Shown: piece by piece, positions 28,718 to 40,444 of the stretch | How positions within the stretch are numbered: the first letter of the stretch is position 1 | Layout of the letters: the number at the start of each line of letters is the position of its first letter | NCBI GenBank assembly: GCA_963931865.1 | Contig: OZ007506.1 | Span: 10,975,301-11,039,300 of the forward strand | Reading direction: 5' to 3' | Length of the DNA stretch: 64,000 nucleotides | Source of the DNA: Axinella damicornis | Lineage: Eukaryota; Porifera; Demospongiae; Axinellida; Axinellidae | Program-made: the position numbers and the translations under genes | Notes under the pieces: model-generated | Told to the model about the DNA's origin: nothing | The model's database searches: none | Seen by the model: the letters and a program-made list of their open reading frames with translations, nothing else

Positions 28718-31700
28718 TTACTTCACCCATAAATAGTTCCCTACTGCAAAACTAAAGGCAACTACGGTACCATACACATACATACCAAGCTTCAGTTGGT
28801 CATTATAGCCACAGCTGAGACAGTAGTGTTGCAGTAGCTGAGTCAGCAATTCCCTCTCATCCAGAAAATCCAGCTGTTCTATTCTGTGTAGAGGGAGCTC
28901 TGGCAATCAAATCATCGTGACATATATATCATCTTATAACATCTCCCTCACCTTTTGACCTCGTCGTAGGGTAAGAGGGAGTAGACAGTTGCCATGTCCA
29001 GGGACCAGGCGCCTTCCCAACCACTGCACACGTATCGTTCCCTCTTGAGAAGGAAAGTGGCAGCAGTTTAAAATAATGCAAGGAATGTGTAATAAGGTGC
29101 AATGTGTAATTGGGTGGAGTGGGGTTGTGGGAGCTATAGGAGTGCGGGATTATCACAATGATTATTTAGTTGTTGGACTTCAATATACTGAATGATTCCA
29201 TATCGGATCTAGCCTTGCTTACAGCTGCCACCGAAAGATCTGGGAGATGGCCTGCTCACTTATTGCAACCTTCCCCGTTGATTTCGGTTTGACCAATAAT
29301 TCAGAAGTGCTCATCCCATGCACAGATGATATTGTGGGGCGAGCCTGAGTGAGTGCACATGCAGAACATGGAACAGTTGTATCTCATCAGAATGCGGCTG
29401 CATAAACACAGCACAATCTCAATGGACTGAAAACTCACCTGTGAGTTCAAGTCTGGACAAGCGTGAATGCCTAGTAACGAGCATCCTCTGGTCTGTACAA
29501 TAACACAGTGAGGTTTGGGTTACAAGATTGTCTTCCCTGACCATAACTGATTACAAAGTGTAACAGGATGTAGGGATACCAGAACTGCAAAAAGTAAGGA
29601 AACAAGCTTAGGTAGGGATGATCGCACAAAACAGTGAAGTATACAACATCCCTTACAGAGATCTTTTTGCAGAATATTGAAACAAGATATGTAGGGGGGG
29701 ATTGTATCACTGTTTTGTGCGATCATCCCTATCTTGTTTCTTAATTTTTGCCGTTCTGGTATCCCTACATCCTGTTACATTTTTAAATGTTATTGATTAC
29801 TTGTTAGTGGCAACCGCACTACTGGTAGTCGATGCTACTCGCTGGTAGCGCAAGCTGCTCGTTCCATGTCACATGACGATCATGCTCAGTCAATAACGGC
29901 GAGACCAACAGCGCTCACAGCGTGAGTTTCAGAACATAATCATCAGTGAACGACAGCGATCACAACTGTGTGGTCGATCAGAATCTTTTGTGGATCTTTC
30001 GTGAGAGCTGTAGCTATGTACGTATATCTACTAACGGCAAGTCGGTGAGAGCGCTCGAGCAATTGAGGCCGACGGGAAGACAAAAGCGCTTGTATCTCGG
30101 ATTCTCCACCACCAAGGTGAGTTCAGCACCAAAATCGTACATTTGGTCAGTAGCTACATGGTAGCGATCACGATCATCGGATGGTATAGTCAGAACCGTT
30201 GTAGGGTTTTCGTAAATAGCCACCGCACTCCTGGTAGCCGGTAGCCGGTGCATCTCGCCGGCAGGGCAAGCTCACCCTTCAGAATGGTACTCCGGTATTA
30301 CTTCACCCCGAGCAGACCCTGATTACATCCACCAGCACGTACTTACAGCTCCAAGGTTGCCGGTCGGGCAAAGGCTAGGCGTGACAAGCTCTACGGATCG
30401 AGTGCACACGTGGCTCTCTCATTCCCAGTGGATCCGGAACGGAAAAAAAACCCCACTCACACAAGGAGGGACAATATTGACTCTGGTATTTACACTGCCA
30501 GCATTTGGCTGAGAATCAGACCCAAGCATCTCAAGATCTCAAGTCAACCATTTTCAGGATGGATACTAAGCCAGCGCTCCCTGTCTGAAGACCATAATAT
30601 AATTTAAGTGGTAGCAACATTTATATATTGTTGAGTCTCTCTCACAGAACACAGTAGGTAGTTCTTGTGTCAGACAACCTTTTCAGGTCTGATGCACAGG
30701 TCCAAAATTTTCATGAAAGATCAACCCCTTCCATTTAAACAGACCCCTTGAAATGGCTGTCAAGTGTACCTACTAAGTAGATGATGTACACATTGTATGT
30801 GCAAGCTAAAAACAACCATTGTGTTACGCATACGTTCATATTTTGCACACATGCATCTCACGCTGTGTGCACGTGTGCTTAGTTAATTGTATGTTTACGT
30901 GTGTGTACATTATTCGTGTGTGTACATGTATACTAGCCTCGTTCCCAGTCCCACGCCCAGCTTTTCGTCGCTTGCAGTACGGTAAAGCGGTACATCTTCT
31001 CACGTGAGTGACGTCAAGGGTAGAAAGGGGTAGAAAGACCGGAAGGAAGCGTGGGCGTACGTGGGTCTCAGAACAGCAAGAAGAGCGAAGGTACCAGGTA
31101 ACATACCACACGTATCTAGCTAGCGGGGGGCGACTGTTATACTCACCGAGCGTTGAACATGTAGATGGCTGAATAACACGCAAAACGTAGCATCTACATG
31201 TACGTTCTGAAAATTTTGCCATTTTTCGATTACGTCATGCTCACGTGAGAAGATGTACCAGGCCCTCCCCGCTTTACCGTACTGCAAGCGACGAAAAGCT
31301 GGGCGATGGCCTGGGAACGAGGCTACATGTATACATGTGTGTTGTGTACCTTTAGATTTTCCTGCATGATAATGCCAAATCTGTCATCTGGGTGAATCTG
31401 CGCAGATCGATAATGTATTACACACTGAATCTGAAAATTGTGCCAAATTAGAATAACTAAATTGTCAACTGCACTCCTGGTAGCCGCTTGCAACCCCGGT
31501 TGCGACTCGCTGTAGCGCAAGCTAAAGTATTGCAATTCGTTCCGAGGGCATAGCTATAGTTTGAGGACCAGACGAGGGTGGTTTTTGACCATAAATCCAT
31601 GGCTACCGTGCTGCCGTGCTGTGAGTAATAAATATATATCCCACCTGATTGGCTAGCGCAGCGCCCTCAGTGTTTGGCCGGTGCCGCCCTGGCCTCGTTC

Positions 31701-32198
31701 CCAGGCCGATTTGGGAGGGAGAAACGTTTCTCCCTCCCAAAACGGCCTGGGAACGAGGCTAGTGCCGCCCAGGCCTTAGCTAACTTCTTAGCGACCACAG
31801 TACGTGGCAGTGATAATAACAAAGAAAGATGGGCTGTCCCGACTCTTGTATCGGCATGTGTGAGTGGACCGGTTGTCCTGGAGCGCTTCAATTGGAAACC
31901 GCGACGCCACACATCAACGTAGCCGCACCTCCTTCCACAGCGAGTAGCCCCACCCACAGCTGCCCAACTACAACGCACGAGCAGGCCCACCAACCTACAG
32001 ACAGCACAGTGAAACGCTTTGAGTTTGCCAGCGAACAGGAGCTAACAGAACTGTCCTAAGGACTGGTACCAGAAAACAAGCACACACAGTGGGCTCTGAA
32101 GCATTGCTGAATGCGAGAAATGTCACTCATCCGGAGAACCCTGTACCAGAAGACTTGCTAATGTCAAGTGACCCTGATGTGCTTAACGATCATCTCTC

Positions 32199-32234
<36 letters not shown>

Positions 32235-34016
32235 GTACCACAGAAGGACCTTACAGAGACTGAATTAGACAAGCTCTTCTATCATCTTCTAACAGTATAT
32301 ACTGGAGACTTGCAGTAAACCCTGTATTGGTGTTATGCTGTTCTGTACATGCCAGTAACAAAGACAGTCTTCTTTGACTTTACATGAAAATATGATGTTA
32401 GCTGCACCTTGAGCTTGAGGGGACAAATTATGAGCCATAATTTCCCTTGTACATGCATGTGTACTATATAGTGCTTGAGGGGCCAAATTATGACTTTTAA
32501 TGCCCACCTTGCTCTATTGCACTACTATAGGAGGTGGGATATATTAATTTACGCGGCACAATTTCCCCCCTATACCAGGAGTGTATATAACAGTACTAGT
32601 ACCAGGACTGAAACAGCTGCTGACTCACTGGGTCATAGTTGATAAAGAGAGCAGTGGAGAAGTTGGTATTGGTCCATTGGATCACCTCCCTTGATCTCTC
32701 GGGTTCCATGTACACTAGGACACACTCAGCTAGGAATAGGGTAGGGAGGCTATGTGGGAGGAAGGGGGGGGGGGGGGGGGGGGGGGGGAGAAGGAGGGGG
32801 ATGTATGAGAGGGAGAGGGAGACGGGAGGGAAGGGAGAGGGGCGAGAGAGCAGAGGGGAAGAAAGGGAATTAAGATGGCAGGGCGGGGAAAGAGCTGACA
32901 ATGGCTCAGTCTTTCCTGAACCAATCCCTTATTATGAATTCCACAATGACTTCTTCCTGCACTAAACAGAGGTATGTTTAAATGTCCACTGGCTACACTG
33001 AGGAACACCTCCACAGTATTATGGATGGTGGATGGAAGGGTGTGAGGGGTGTGGACGCATACCTGGTATCCAGTCCTGTTGAGAGCAGCTGGTCCCCGAG
33101 GGTTGTCACGTTCCTGAGGTCACTGGGTATCAGGTGATAGTGTAATGAATGGAGTTCATCCTTGCCTGGGTAACAGCAACACACAATGTGTTATTATATG
33201 GACATAACTGTACCATGAATGCATTTGATTGGACAACTGACCTATTGTTGGATCTTGTAATATGTGAAATAAACACTGCTTTGTCCTGCACATGTATTAA
33301 ATCTATTATTACTACCACAACTATATGATATACTGGCTAGTAATCATGCAAAGAGATGCAAGCTGTTTCTCACTTGATATACTGACATTTCCTGGCCGTG
33401 ACACTGCTAAAATCCACCTCTACAAATGTCTTTGGCTCCAGTGAAGCAGCGTGCAAAATCCAGAACAGGGTATCGAACCCAGCACCATAACTGACCACCT
33501 GGCACTTCCTATTGGTCAGTTCAATAAAGTGTCTTACTATTAAGTGAATACTTTTGACTCGAGCAAAGTAACCTGTGTATGTGCGAGTGGGTGTGCGTGA
33601 GTATGGTGCGGAAGGGACAATGATACAGCGCATGTGTGGAGGTGGGTAAATTATAGAGGGGAGATGCATTTGAGTACTACCTCTGCTGATCTCGGGTGAT
33701 CTTCTTTCAGCTGATCTACCAAAGTGTTGGATGAAGTCATCTTTCCAATAGCCCCGCTGCACAGCAAACCTGTATGTTGTAGGTGAAATGAGATGTCATG
33801 TGACAGCCATGAGGACATGAAGAGATAGCATAACCAACCATATTGCTGATACATGTGGTGCGGTCCTGCTCACTAGGTCACTCCAAGAGTGCGCATTATT
33901 TAGCTCATTTTTCCTCGCAAGCATCAGCCCCGCCCCCCTCCCTACCTTTTGCAACTTGTAGCGTCGTTGTTGGTAGCCTGGACAGCCAAATCGTCACTGG
34001 ACACTCTCGACGCCAT
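28718..34016 (-). CDS. LCMT1: leucine carboxyl methyltransferase 1 (11 exons)
   Basis: Exons (minus): 33946-34016, 33681-33769, 33374-33572, 33242-33285, 33063-33165, 32629-32749, 31350-31397, 29439-29492, 28952-29043, 28786-28883, 28718-28743 (last acceptor possibly 3 nt later); 945 nt, about 314 residues (human 334). The enzyme methylates the C-terminal leucine carboxylate of the PP2A catalytic subunit, using S-adenosylmethionine, and so promotes B-subunit binding. Motifs: CKRFAVQRGYWKDDFIQHF, PEISRGYFARV, the SAM-binding CQVVSYGAGFDTLFWIL, VEVDFSSVTARK, PTLFLAECVLVYMEPE, ALFINYDP, DDRFGIIMQENLK, ERYVCSGWEGAWSLDM and RIEQLDFLDERELL. All phases close. The 44-nt exon 33242-33285 is supported mainly by phase. 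Introns contain family B, palindromic and MULE-like insertions. Confidence 0.92.
29549..29808. mobile_element. palindromic (foldback) MITE, family F copy 1
   Basis: Two long arms are inverted: GTAACAGGATGTAGGGATAC with CAGAACTGCAAAAAGTAAGG on the left, mirrored by ATCCCTACATCCTGTTAC on the right. Internal arms around GGGATGATCGCACAAAACAG/CTGTTTTGTGCGATCATCCC also pair, leaving a loop of roughly 50-60 bp. In LCMT1 intron 8. A second copy is at 60207-60479. Confidence 0.75.
29808..30260 (-). repeat. family B repeat, reverse orientation, in LCMT1 intron
   Basis: Begins GGCAACCGCACTACTGGTAG (reversed tail) and continues through reversed GTGAACGACAGCGATCAC and CACCACCAAGGTGAGTTC modules. A second reversed tail (CCACCGCACTCCTGGTAG) starts near 30216. 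More fragments lie at 31465-31545 and at about 32548-32587 (reversed head). Confidence 0.6.
30934..31325. mobile_element. MULE-like 392-bp element with perfect 9-bp target duplication
   Basis: Ends TAGCCTCGTTCCCAGTCC and GGCCTGGGAACGAGGCTA. Long inverted arms include GCTTTTCGTCGCTTGCAGTA. CATGTATAC flanks it at 30925-30933 and 31326-31334. It is the same length as, and near-identical to, 36913-37304. Located in LCMT1 intron 7. Confidence 0.85.
31690..31761. mobile_element. 72-bp palindromic mini-element of the MULE-like family
   Basis: The element is one inverted repeat: GGCCTCGTTCCCAGGCCG on the left, CGGCCTGGGAACGAGGCT on the right, and a GAAACGTTTC centre. GTGCCGCCC is duplicated at 31681-31689 and 31762-31770. 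Located in LCMT1 intron 6. Confidence 0.82.
32199..32233. repeat. C-homopolymer runs in LCMT1 intron 6 (second run 32764-32788)
   Basis: About 33 C at 32199-32232. A G-run at about 32764-32788 reads as C on the coding strand and lies about 15 bp upstream of the acceptor of LCMT1 exon 6. Confidence 0.8.
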
Positions 34017-34446
34017 TCCTTGAACATAGAAGTGGAGATGGACTAATGAGACTCGCATGTGTCACAGAGCGGAAGTGGAAAGTACGGTCAGTTGTTAGCC
34101 ACTCTCTCCGTAAATTGTATAGGATACTATCTTCCAAATAAGGACAATCACCTGACCTTGCCACATTGCCACGGGTACGTCGTACGGTGCACCCGTCGTA
34201 CCACACGATCGATCGGCCCATAAAGTCAGTCATTGAGTCAATATCATCCAGAACACCGTGAAGTTTGCTGAGCGATTTTTTGTGGAGAAGCCAGGTCTCC
34301 AATTCGTCCCAGATCACCTATGGATCCCTCCCCGACACTTCGCTTACTCTTGGCACTAATTATCGTGAGTTTTAATTGGTTACTTACGTATGACATCTTA
34401 AGCTTATACCCCACGTTTAGTTTTCTTTGCAACAACTGTGATAAGC
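33994..34446 (-). CDS. possible two exons of an unrecognised gene overlapping the LCMT1 start
   Basis: Minus strand: exon 34388-34446 (acceptor TTTGCAG, donor GTAAGT) joins in phase to 33994-34317 (acceptor CCATAG), which reads to a stop inside LCMT1 exon 1 in a different frame. The peptide includes GLSQLLQRKLNVGYKLKMSY, VIWDELETWLLHKKSLSKLH and RSIVWYDGCTVRRTRGNVAR. It looks protein-like, with good splice sites and balanced composition, but I recognise no family and see no start exon. It could be the end of an upstream gene or an LCMT1 5' leader. Confidence 0.35.
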
Positions 34447-35721
34447 CTGCAAACATACACCATTATGGCCTCAAGAGTTAGAGTGGTGCTGATTTCCTAA
34501 GTGGTTTGTGCCTGCTGCTTTTGTAAAACGACTTTACTGCCGTTTCCAGTGAAGTAAATTAAAAAGTACCAGATCAGAAATTATGTATATAGTGTGAAGA
34601 CTGACATATACATGTATCCAGCAATAAAAAATACGTTTATGGTTTCTTTTGTTACGGGGTGGTTATAGTAATGAATTCAAATGTGGATAAAAAACATGCG
34701 TGTCTGGTGAGAGTTAGTCTAGCGGGCTAGCCCCTCGAATTTTCCCCAGCACGGATCGACTCACGTGACCACACAGGGAAAAGGAGGGTCTTGAAATTTT
34801 GGACCACTTTGCTTGGGCTCTAACTCGAAATCCGGCAGAGCCAATCAGCTGCGATTGCTGTTCTCCTGCACAACGACCAAACAGACAGAAGTACAGACAG
34901 CTAGCGGGCCGGAATCGACTGACTGCAGTTGTACTAATTGGAATAATTATTGCATGTTGCTAAGGAGCATAACTGTGTACTGTATAGAGAGTGATTAGTA
35001 TAGTTTATGAATTGAGCAGCGGAGAGCAAGTATAGGGAGAGGAATTATATAGGCAGCCATGCGGTTGGCAGTTAATAGGATGACTGTGAGAGTAATGTCG
35101 GATTAAATCACTTACATGTATACATGTAGCGGGGATGGGCGAAGTATACTGCCCTGTGCAAGCATTTTGGGTCCAAGTTTATGTAATCTCCCCCCACAGT
35201 GTAAATTAGCATCTACATGTACACACAGCATTTAGTATTGCCTAGGGCGCGTAGCATCCCACAAAACAAAACTCCCCCTGGCTGTTAGTAGTAATGAATA
35301 CACTCACCGTTCATCAAGGCAGGAAGGGCGGATGCACTGGGTGGAGCCGATAACTGAGCTAGCTGTGTGGTTATCGCGCCGTCCGACCAGCTGCTAAAAT
35401 CCCGACTGGTCTTGCCATACGGGGAGGACCATCGCACTTACTTTTATTGCTGGAGAGGGGAGAGCAACAGGAAGTCGAAACAGGAACGTTGTTGCAAGTA
35501 ATTAAGACGGTGAGATAAGGCTTTTTAGCTTTACCGTTCAATCAACTTACAATGGCGGACTTGTTTCTGCCCATAACAGCTGTCAGTTACTGATCTCCTA
35601 TTGGACTCGACTTTCGACTTTCATTGACCATCCCAACACACCATCCCAACACAGTTTTCTTGCCTACCCAGGTGTGATGTTCTAGAGCATGTTTTGCTGT
35701 AGGAAACCATACCCTACTTAC

Positions 35722-35790
35722 ATGTATAAACTTATCACTCCTAACAAAGTGTAAGTAAGTGTGGTTGCCAGGCAACAGTCAACCTGAGCC
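35722..35790. repeat. 69-bp tandem duplication, second unit split by element C1
   Basis: ATGTATAAACTTATCACTCC starts at 35722 and again at 35791, a period of 69. The second unit is interrupted after CTAAC by the 35815-36459 element and resumes at 36460 through TGCCAGGCAACAGTCAACCT. Confidence 0.75.
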
Positions 35791-35814
35791 ATGTATAAAC
35801 TTATCACTCCTAAC

Positions 35815-36459
35815 AAGAGCGCATAAGTAGATCGCCCGCCCGGAGTAAGAGCGTGTAACTTCAATAGGCGCCCGTGGTGCAGGCGGAATACATGAGTTGT
35901 ACTAAAAATAGAACATCCGGTAGCACCTGAAGCCGTACAGCCGTAATTGTGAACGCGTTAGCCAAGTGTGAAAATCTAAGTGGCTGGCAATTCGGCTCCG
36001 CTGAGCTTATTTGAACCTATAACCCACCGTGGCGATCGTTGCTGATCGTCAGATGTCGACGTCCTCCACCTCCAGCCTCAGGTAAGCACATCCACACAAT
36101 TAATAACCGTTGTTGTGACTGTGTTCGAGTATAGACTAGGTTATAGCCTCGTACAGCCTGGGTACGAGGCTAACTAGGTTAGCCTTCAGCACAGCCGTAG
36201 AGCAGAGCGTTCTCTGGTAGCTGTCGCTGTCGCTTCCTGCCGTCACTTGGCTCAGAACTACACAGCTGTGCATAACAACACAGAATAATGACCACAGTGT
36301 CGCCGCTCCAGTCAATTATCACGTGGCGGAAAGAATCTCTACAAGAGTGTTTAGACACGCTATAGCTATTTTTAGTACAACTCATGTATTTTGCCCGGTT
36401 TGAAGTTCCCGGAAGTTACACGCTCTTACTCCGGGCGGGCGATCTACTTATGTGCTCTT
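35815..36459. mobile_element. element C, copy 1 (645 bp, 45-bp inverted repeats, about 9-bp duplication)
   Basis: Ends AAGAGCGCATAAGTAGATCG and CGATCTACTTATGTGCTCTT, each continuing through CCCGCCCGGAGTAAGAGCGT. Flanks ACTCCTAAC and GCTCCTAAC match 8 of 9. It contains the 29-bp mini-palindrome at 36144-36172. No transposase frame; probably non-autonomous and Mutator-like from the duplication length. Confidence 0.78.
36144..36172. mobile_element. 29-bp palindromic mini-element inside element C copy 1
   Basis: TAGCCTCGTAC and GTACGAGGCTA arms with only seven bases between them. The 9-bp repeat ACTAGGTTA flanks it at 36135-36143 and 36173-36181. Confidence 0.8.
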
Positions 36460-36912
36460 GCTCCTAACAAAGTGTAAGTAAGTGTGGTTGCCAGGCAACA
36501 GTCAACCTGAGCCAGGAAGTGGCGAGTCCTCTATCCAGGAGATGTCAAAAAGATGAGCTGTCCCTAAAAGCTGTTTGTGCTGCCCAGCCTCAGGTGTGCC
36601 GAGAGCCAGAAGAGGCCAGAAGAAGCGTTTCCAGTAGTCTTCTGCTAAATATACATCTCTTGATGGGACAAAGATAGAATAGTAGGCAGTTATCTCAAGT
36701 ATAAAACCCATAGACTATCAATGAGCTATTGCAACCGAGAAAGTCCTGTCCTGTCCTATACTCTGGTACTGATGTGGCAAAGATGTAATTGTGCAGCTAC
36801 TGCTGCGTGTACTACCAGGTTTTCTGCTACATGTAGCTTTCAAAGTGCATATGTGGTGAGTTTGACCCCACCTACAAATACACACTGTATTTCATTGAAC
36901 AAATGCTTCCCT

Positions 36913-37304
36913 TAGCCTCGTTCCCAGTCCCACGCCCAGCTTTCCGTCGCTTGCAGTACGGTAAAGCGAGGAGGGCCTGGTACATTTCCTCACGTGAGTG
37001 ACGTCAAGGGTAGGAAGGGGTAGAAAGACCGGAAGTTTAACGTGGGCGTAGTGGGTCTCAGAACAGCAAGAAGAACGAAGGTACCAGGTAACACGCCACA
37101 CGTACATTGTGTCTAGCTAGTGGGGGGCAACTGTCATAGTCACCGAGCGTTGAACATGTAGATGGCTGAATAACACGCAAAACGTAGCGTCTTCGTTCTG
37201 CGATTTATGTCATGCTCACGTGAGGATCGAAATGTACCAGGCCCTCCCCGCTTTACCGTACTGCAAGCGACGAAAAGCTGGACGTGGGACTGGGTATGAG
37301 GCTA
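36913..37304. mobile_element. MULE-like 392-bp element with perfect 9-bp target duplication
   Basis: Ends TAGCCTCGTTCCCAGTCC and GGACTGGGTATGAGGCTA. TGCTTCCCT flanks it at 36904-36912 and 37305-37313. It is closely similar to 30934-31325 across its interior (GACGTCAAGGGTAGGAAGGG, CATGTAGATGGCTGAATAAC). Confidence 0.85.
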
Positions 37305-38810
37305 TGCTTCCCTCACACATTGTATAGCCATCACCTCGTATAAGTACCGTATGGCTATGTGCAGTGGGTGTAATGTGTACCATCCTCGTATTGCACCACA
37401 CCTGGGTACGAGGCTATGCTTCCCTCACACATTGTATGGCCGTCACCTCGTATAAGTACCGTATGGCTATGTGCAGTGGTACGTGTAATGTGTACCATCC
37501 TCGTATCGCACCACACCTAGCATTATTACGCTTGAGAATTAAAAATTGTGATCTCTGGATCTGTAACGTCCATGGTTCTGATCAGCCCTACATGTACCTG
37601 AAGGATATATGGTGGTACATGTATACCTTCTGATGCCCACTCATCCATATTTCCAGTATGAGCCACCTGCTGATGACAGAAGGATTGTACCCCACATTTT
37701 TGATGATTAATTAACCCACATGTACTGTACATGTGTAGGGTCAGGGTCACATAACACCTGCACAACCATGCAACATGCTGTGGTTAGAGTCTAGCACCTG
37801 CACACACCACCACCTCAGAATCCTGAAACAAGGGCCTCGAGCACTATCCAGGGCTGATCATTGGGCAGAACAGTTGTTAGATGGTATTGCTGATGACCAC
37901 AGAGTTGTTGGCCACAAACCAATAGCTGTTGTTTTAAGGTGCTGGCTGACCTTGGTGTGCCTTTGAACCATGCTTTGGGTGTGGTAAGTTCTTATACTGT
38001 ACTTTTACTAAACCTTGCAACAACTGAGCGCAGAGCATTGAGCGACAAGCGAAAAGCCTTTACTTTGATGTGGCCTAGGCACCTATATGGTTTCCCCGCC
38101 TGAAATATTTAGCTAGCTATGAATAACACTTCACGGTAGCCAGAAGCGCTAGTTTTTGCGGCAACTTTGGACCTACGACTGTGGCACTGTGCTAGTCTGA
38201 CAACTATACTGTGGAATTACCAGAGACGGCCGGTGAGGAGACGGAGCCACCTGTATCCATGGAGCCACCAACCACGCTCCGCATGCACAACGTGTAGCTA
38301 GCTAGCTACAACTTCGGACTATTCGCAGCTATTTTTTTGAAACTCAGAAGCGCTGGTATACACCACGCCATCGGAGGTCTTTGTCATAGGCCGAACGTCA
38401 ACCTGGCTCGCAGCTTGTAGTCCCTTCTGCCATCGTGAAACGGGCAAAAACGCAACGGAAATCGACTGTAGAGCAGCTGCATGATTTGGAAGCAGACGAC
38501 TTCCGGTTATTAAACGGATTTGCGGTTCAAACGGATTTCACTTCAAAATTTGCAAGTCTTGCTAAAAGTACAGTACTAATATTTGGGAGGCTAATTGAAG
38601 GGTATATCCAATTTACATGGTTAGTTAATTGTCCTCCCAGAACAAAGAACATTCAGAATGCAGGCATCAGCAAACCCACAGGAGTTGGTTTACATGTGTA
38701 TGTTATTGTTGGGAATTACAGTAATTATTACCAAACATGCCCTGTATTTTGTTCCACACTCCGTGCTGTCACACTTTGGTTTTGGGACATCATTGGTATC
38801 AGCAGTGCCT

Positions 38811-38880
38811 GTGTGGCCAACTGGTTATAGCACTTGACTGTGGTGTGAGAGGCCACAGGTTTGAGTCCCACCAGTTGCAC
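38811..38880 (+). repeat. tRNA-like sequence, probably a SINE head or tRNA pseudogene
   Basis: An A-box-like TGGCCAACTGG at 38814-38824 and a B-box-like GGTTTGAGTCC at 38859-38869 are 45 bp apart, the tRNA spacing. Stem pairing is poor for a functional tRNA. It sits directly before family B copy 38915-39439. Confidence 0.4.
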
Positions 38881-38914
38881 CTAGTTTCCCTTCCCAGGAG
38901 AGGCTTCAAATAAT

Positions 38915-39439
38915 TACACTCCTGGTAGGGGAAAAATTGTGCCGCGTAATATAATATAATTAATGTAAATAACTCGTTCGAGTGATAGGAGTGGCGTACG
39001 AAGATTCTGACTACACCTTCATGATCGCTATCATGCACTGTCCCAACCGTACAATTTTGGTGCTGAAACTCACCTTGGTGGTGGAGATATGAGCGCTTTT
39101 GTCTCGTCGTGGACGCCATTGCTCGAGCACTCTCTCCGACTTCCGGTGGCAGTACCGTTCTTAGGAAAGGCACACGAAGATTCTGACTACACGGTCGTGA
39201 TCGCTGCCGTTCACTGACGCTTACATGCCAAACTCACCGTGCTGGCGAAGTTGTGAGCGCTGTAAAAATTTATTGTCTTCTACTTTGGCCGCCATTGCTG
39301 ACTCAGATCAGCTCAATCGATCGACGTCGACAACCGAGCATGGTCCTCACGTGGCATGTGCGTTAATTGGAATGCGTTGCAATACCTTGCTTGCGCTACG
39401 TGGAGTTGCAACCGGTTGCTGGAGTGTGGTTGCCCCTCG
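38915..39439 (+). repeat. family B interspersed repeat, full-length copy upstream of NPC1
   Basis: ACACTCCTGGTAGGGGAAAA to GGAGTGTGGTTGCCCCTCG, with both internal GATTCTGACTACAC modules and the TGGCATGTGCGTTAATTGGA tail block. Confidence 0.72.
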
Positions 39440-39500
39440 TCTTAGTAATGAAAAAAATATTGATCACCCATGAGCTAGTTGTCAGCTGCTGATGCAAGTA

Positions 39501-40444
39501 TAGTCTCGGCCCCAGCCCCAAACCAACCCCAGCACGGATCGCTTCCAGTATCACGCGCGGGGAGGGAGGGTCTGGTGAACTTGCTACGTATGAACATTAT
39601 GGGATGTACATGCCACAGTCATTCTGAAGTAATAGGCCGAGCAAGATTACAACTGAAGTAGGTGCGAGAATACTCAAAAGTGCACTGTGGAGCTACATGT
39701 ACATGTAGTGAACAGTTAGTTGTCTTACCAGAGTATGACTACAGCTTCTAAGCTAGGGCCTATGCCAAGTTGCAGCAAGATACCATCTACGCTAGTGTCA
39801 AAGATGAGGGCGGAAGCTTAGGTAGCACGTAGAAGGGTACGTGGAGAACTCGCCTTTCTCAATGCAGTGATAAGAATGCCCCCGTTCTCTACCCTTCTGC
39901 CGATGACTCCGCCCCGATTTTCGGCACTAACGCCAACACCAGGTAGCACAAAGAATCCATGGTCTTCATCAGGAGGCCATATGCATGCGCCGCGGGTTCA
40001 TTACAGCGACGATCAGCTCTCCCTGTCACTGCAGGAGGCAGGCATCCATGCACTACAGCAGATCGACATTCCATCCTGCCCGTCGGAATCGATGCAAAAT
40101 TTGCATCAGTTTAACCTTTCACCAGCTCTCTCACGACTCCGAGCTGTTCCGACGTTACCGTAGCTAGTGACTGTCAACCCCAGTTGGCAAAATACAGCTG
40201 TAATTTCTCAACAACTTTGTTGAGCAGCTAGCTATCTACATGTAACTAGCATGAATTAGCACACGGTACGTGTGGCGTGAACATTCCAAACGTCATTACT
40301 AGCCAATCAACCAATCGGATTCAGCCCTCTGAAATTCCGCGGACGACTAATTTTTATGAAGCAAGTTCACCAGACCCTCCCTCCCCGTGCGTGATACTGG
40401 AAGCGATCCACGCTGGGGTTGGTTTGGGTCTGGGGCCGAGACTA
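39501..40444. mobile_element. MULE-like 944-bp element (TAGTCTCG subfamily)
   Basis: Ends TAGTCTCGGCCCCAG and CTGGGGCCGAGACTA, with inverted arms containing GATCGCTTCCAGTATCACGC. Flanks ATGCAAGTA and ATGCAGGTA match 8 of 9. The core at 39850-40160 holds only short frames. Confidence 0.72.

Noticed and set aside
29471..29726. 79- and 68-codon frames in the LCMT1 intron
   Set aside because: They run through one arm of a palindromic MITE and across splice sites.
38435..38830. 131-codon open frame upstream of NPC1
   Set aside because: It begins at GTG, not ATG, has no recognisable domain, and a stop lies shortly upstream; kept only as an unassigned frame.
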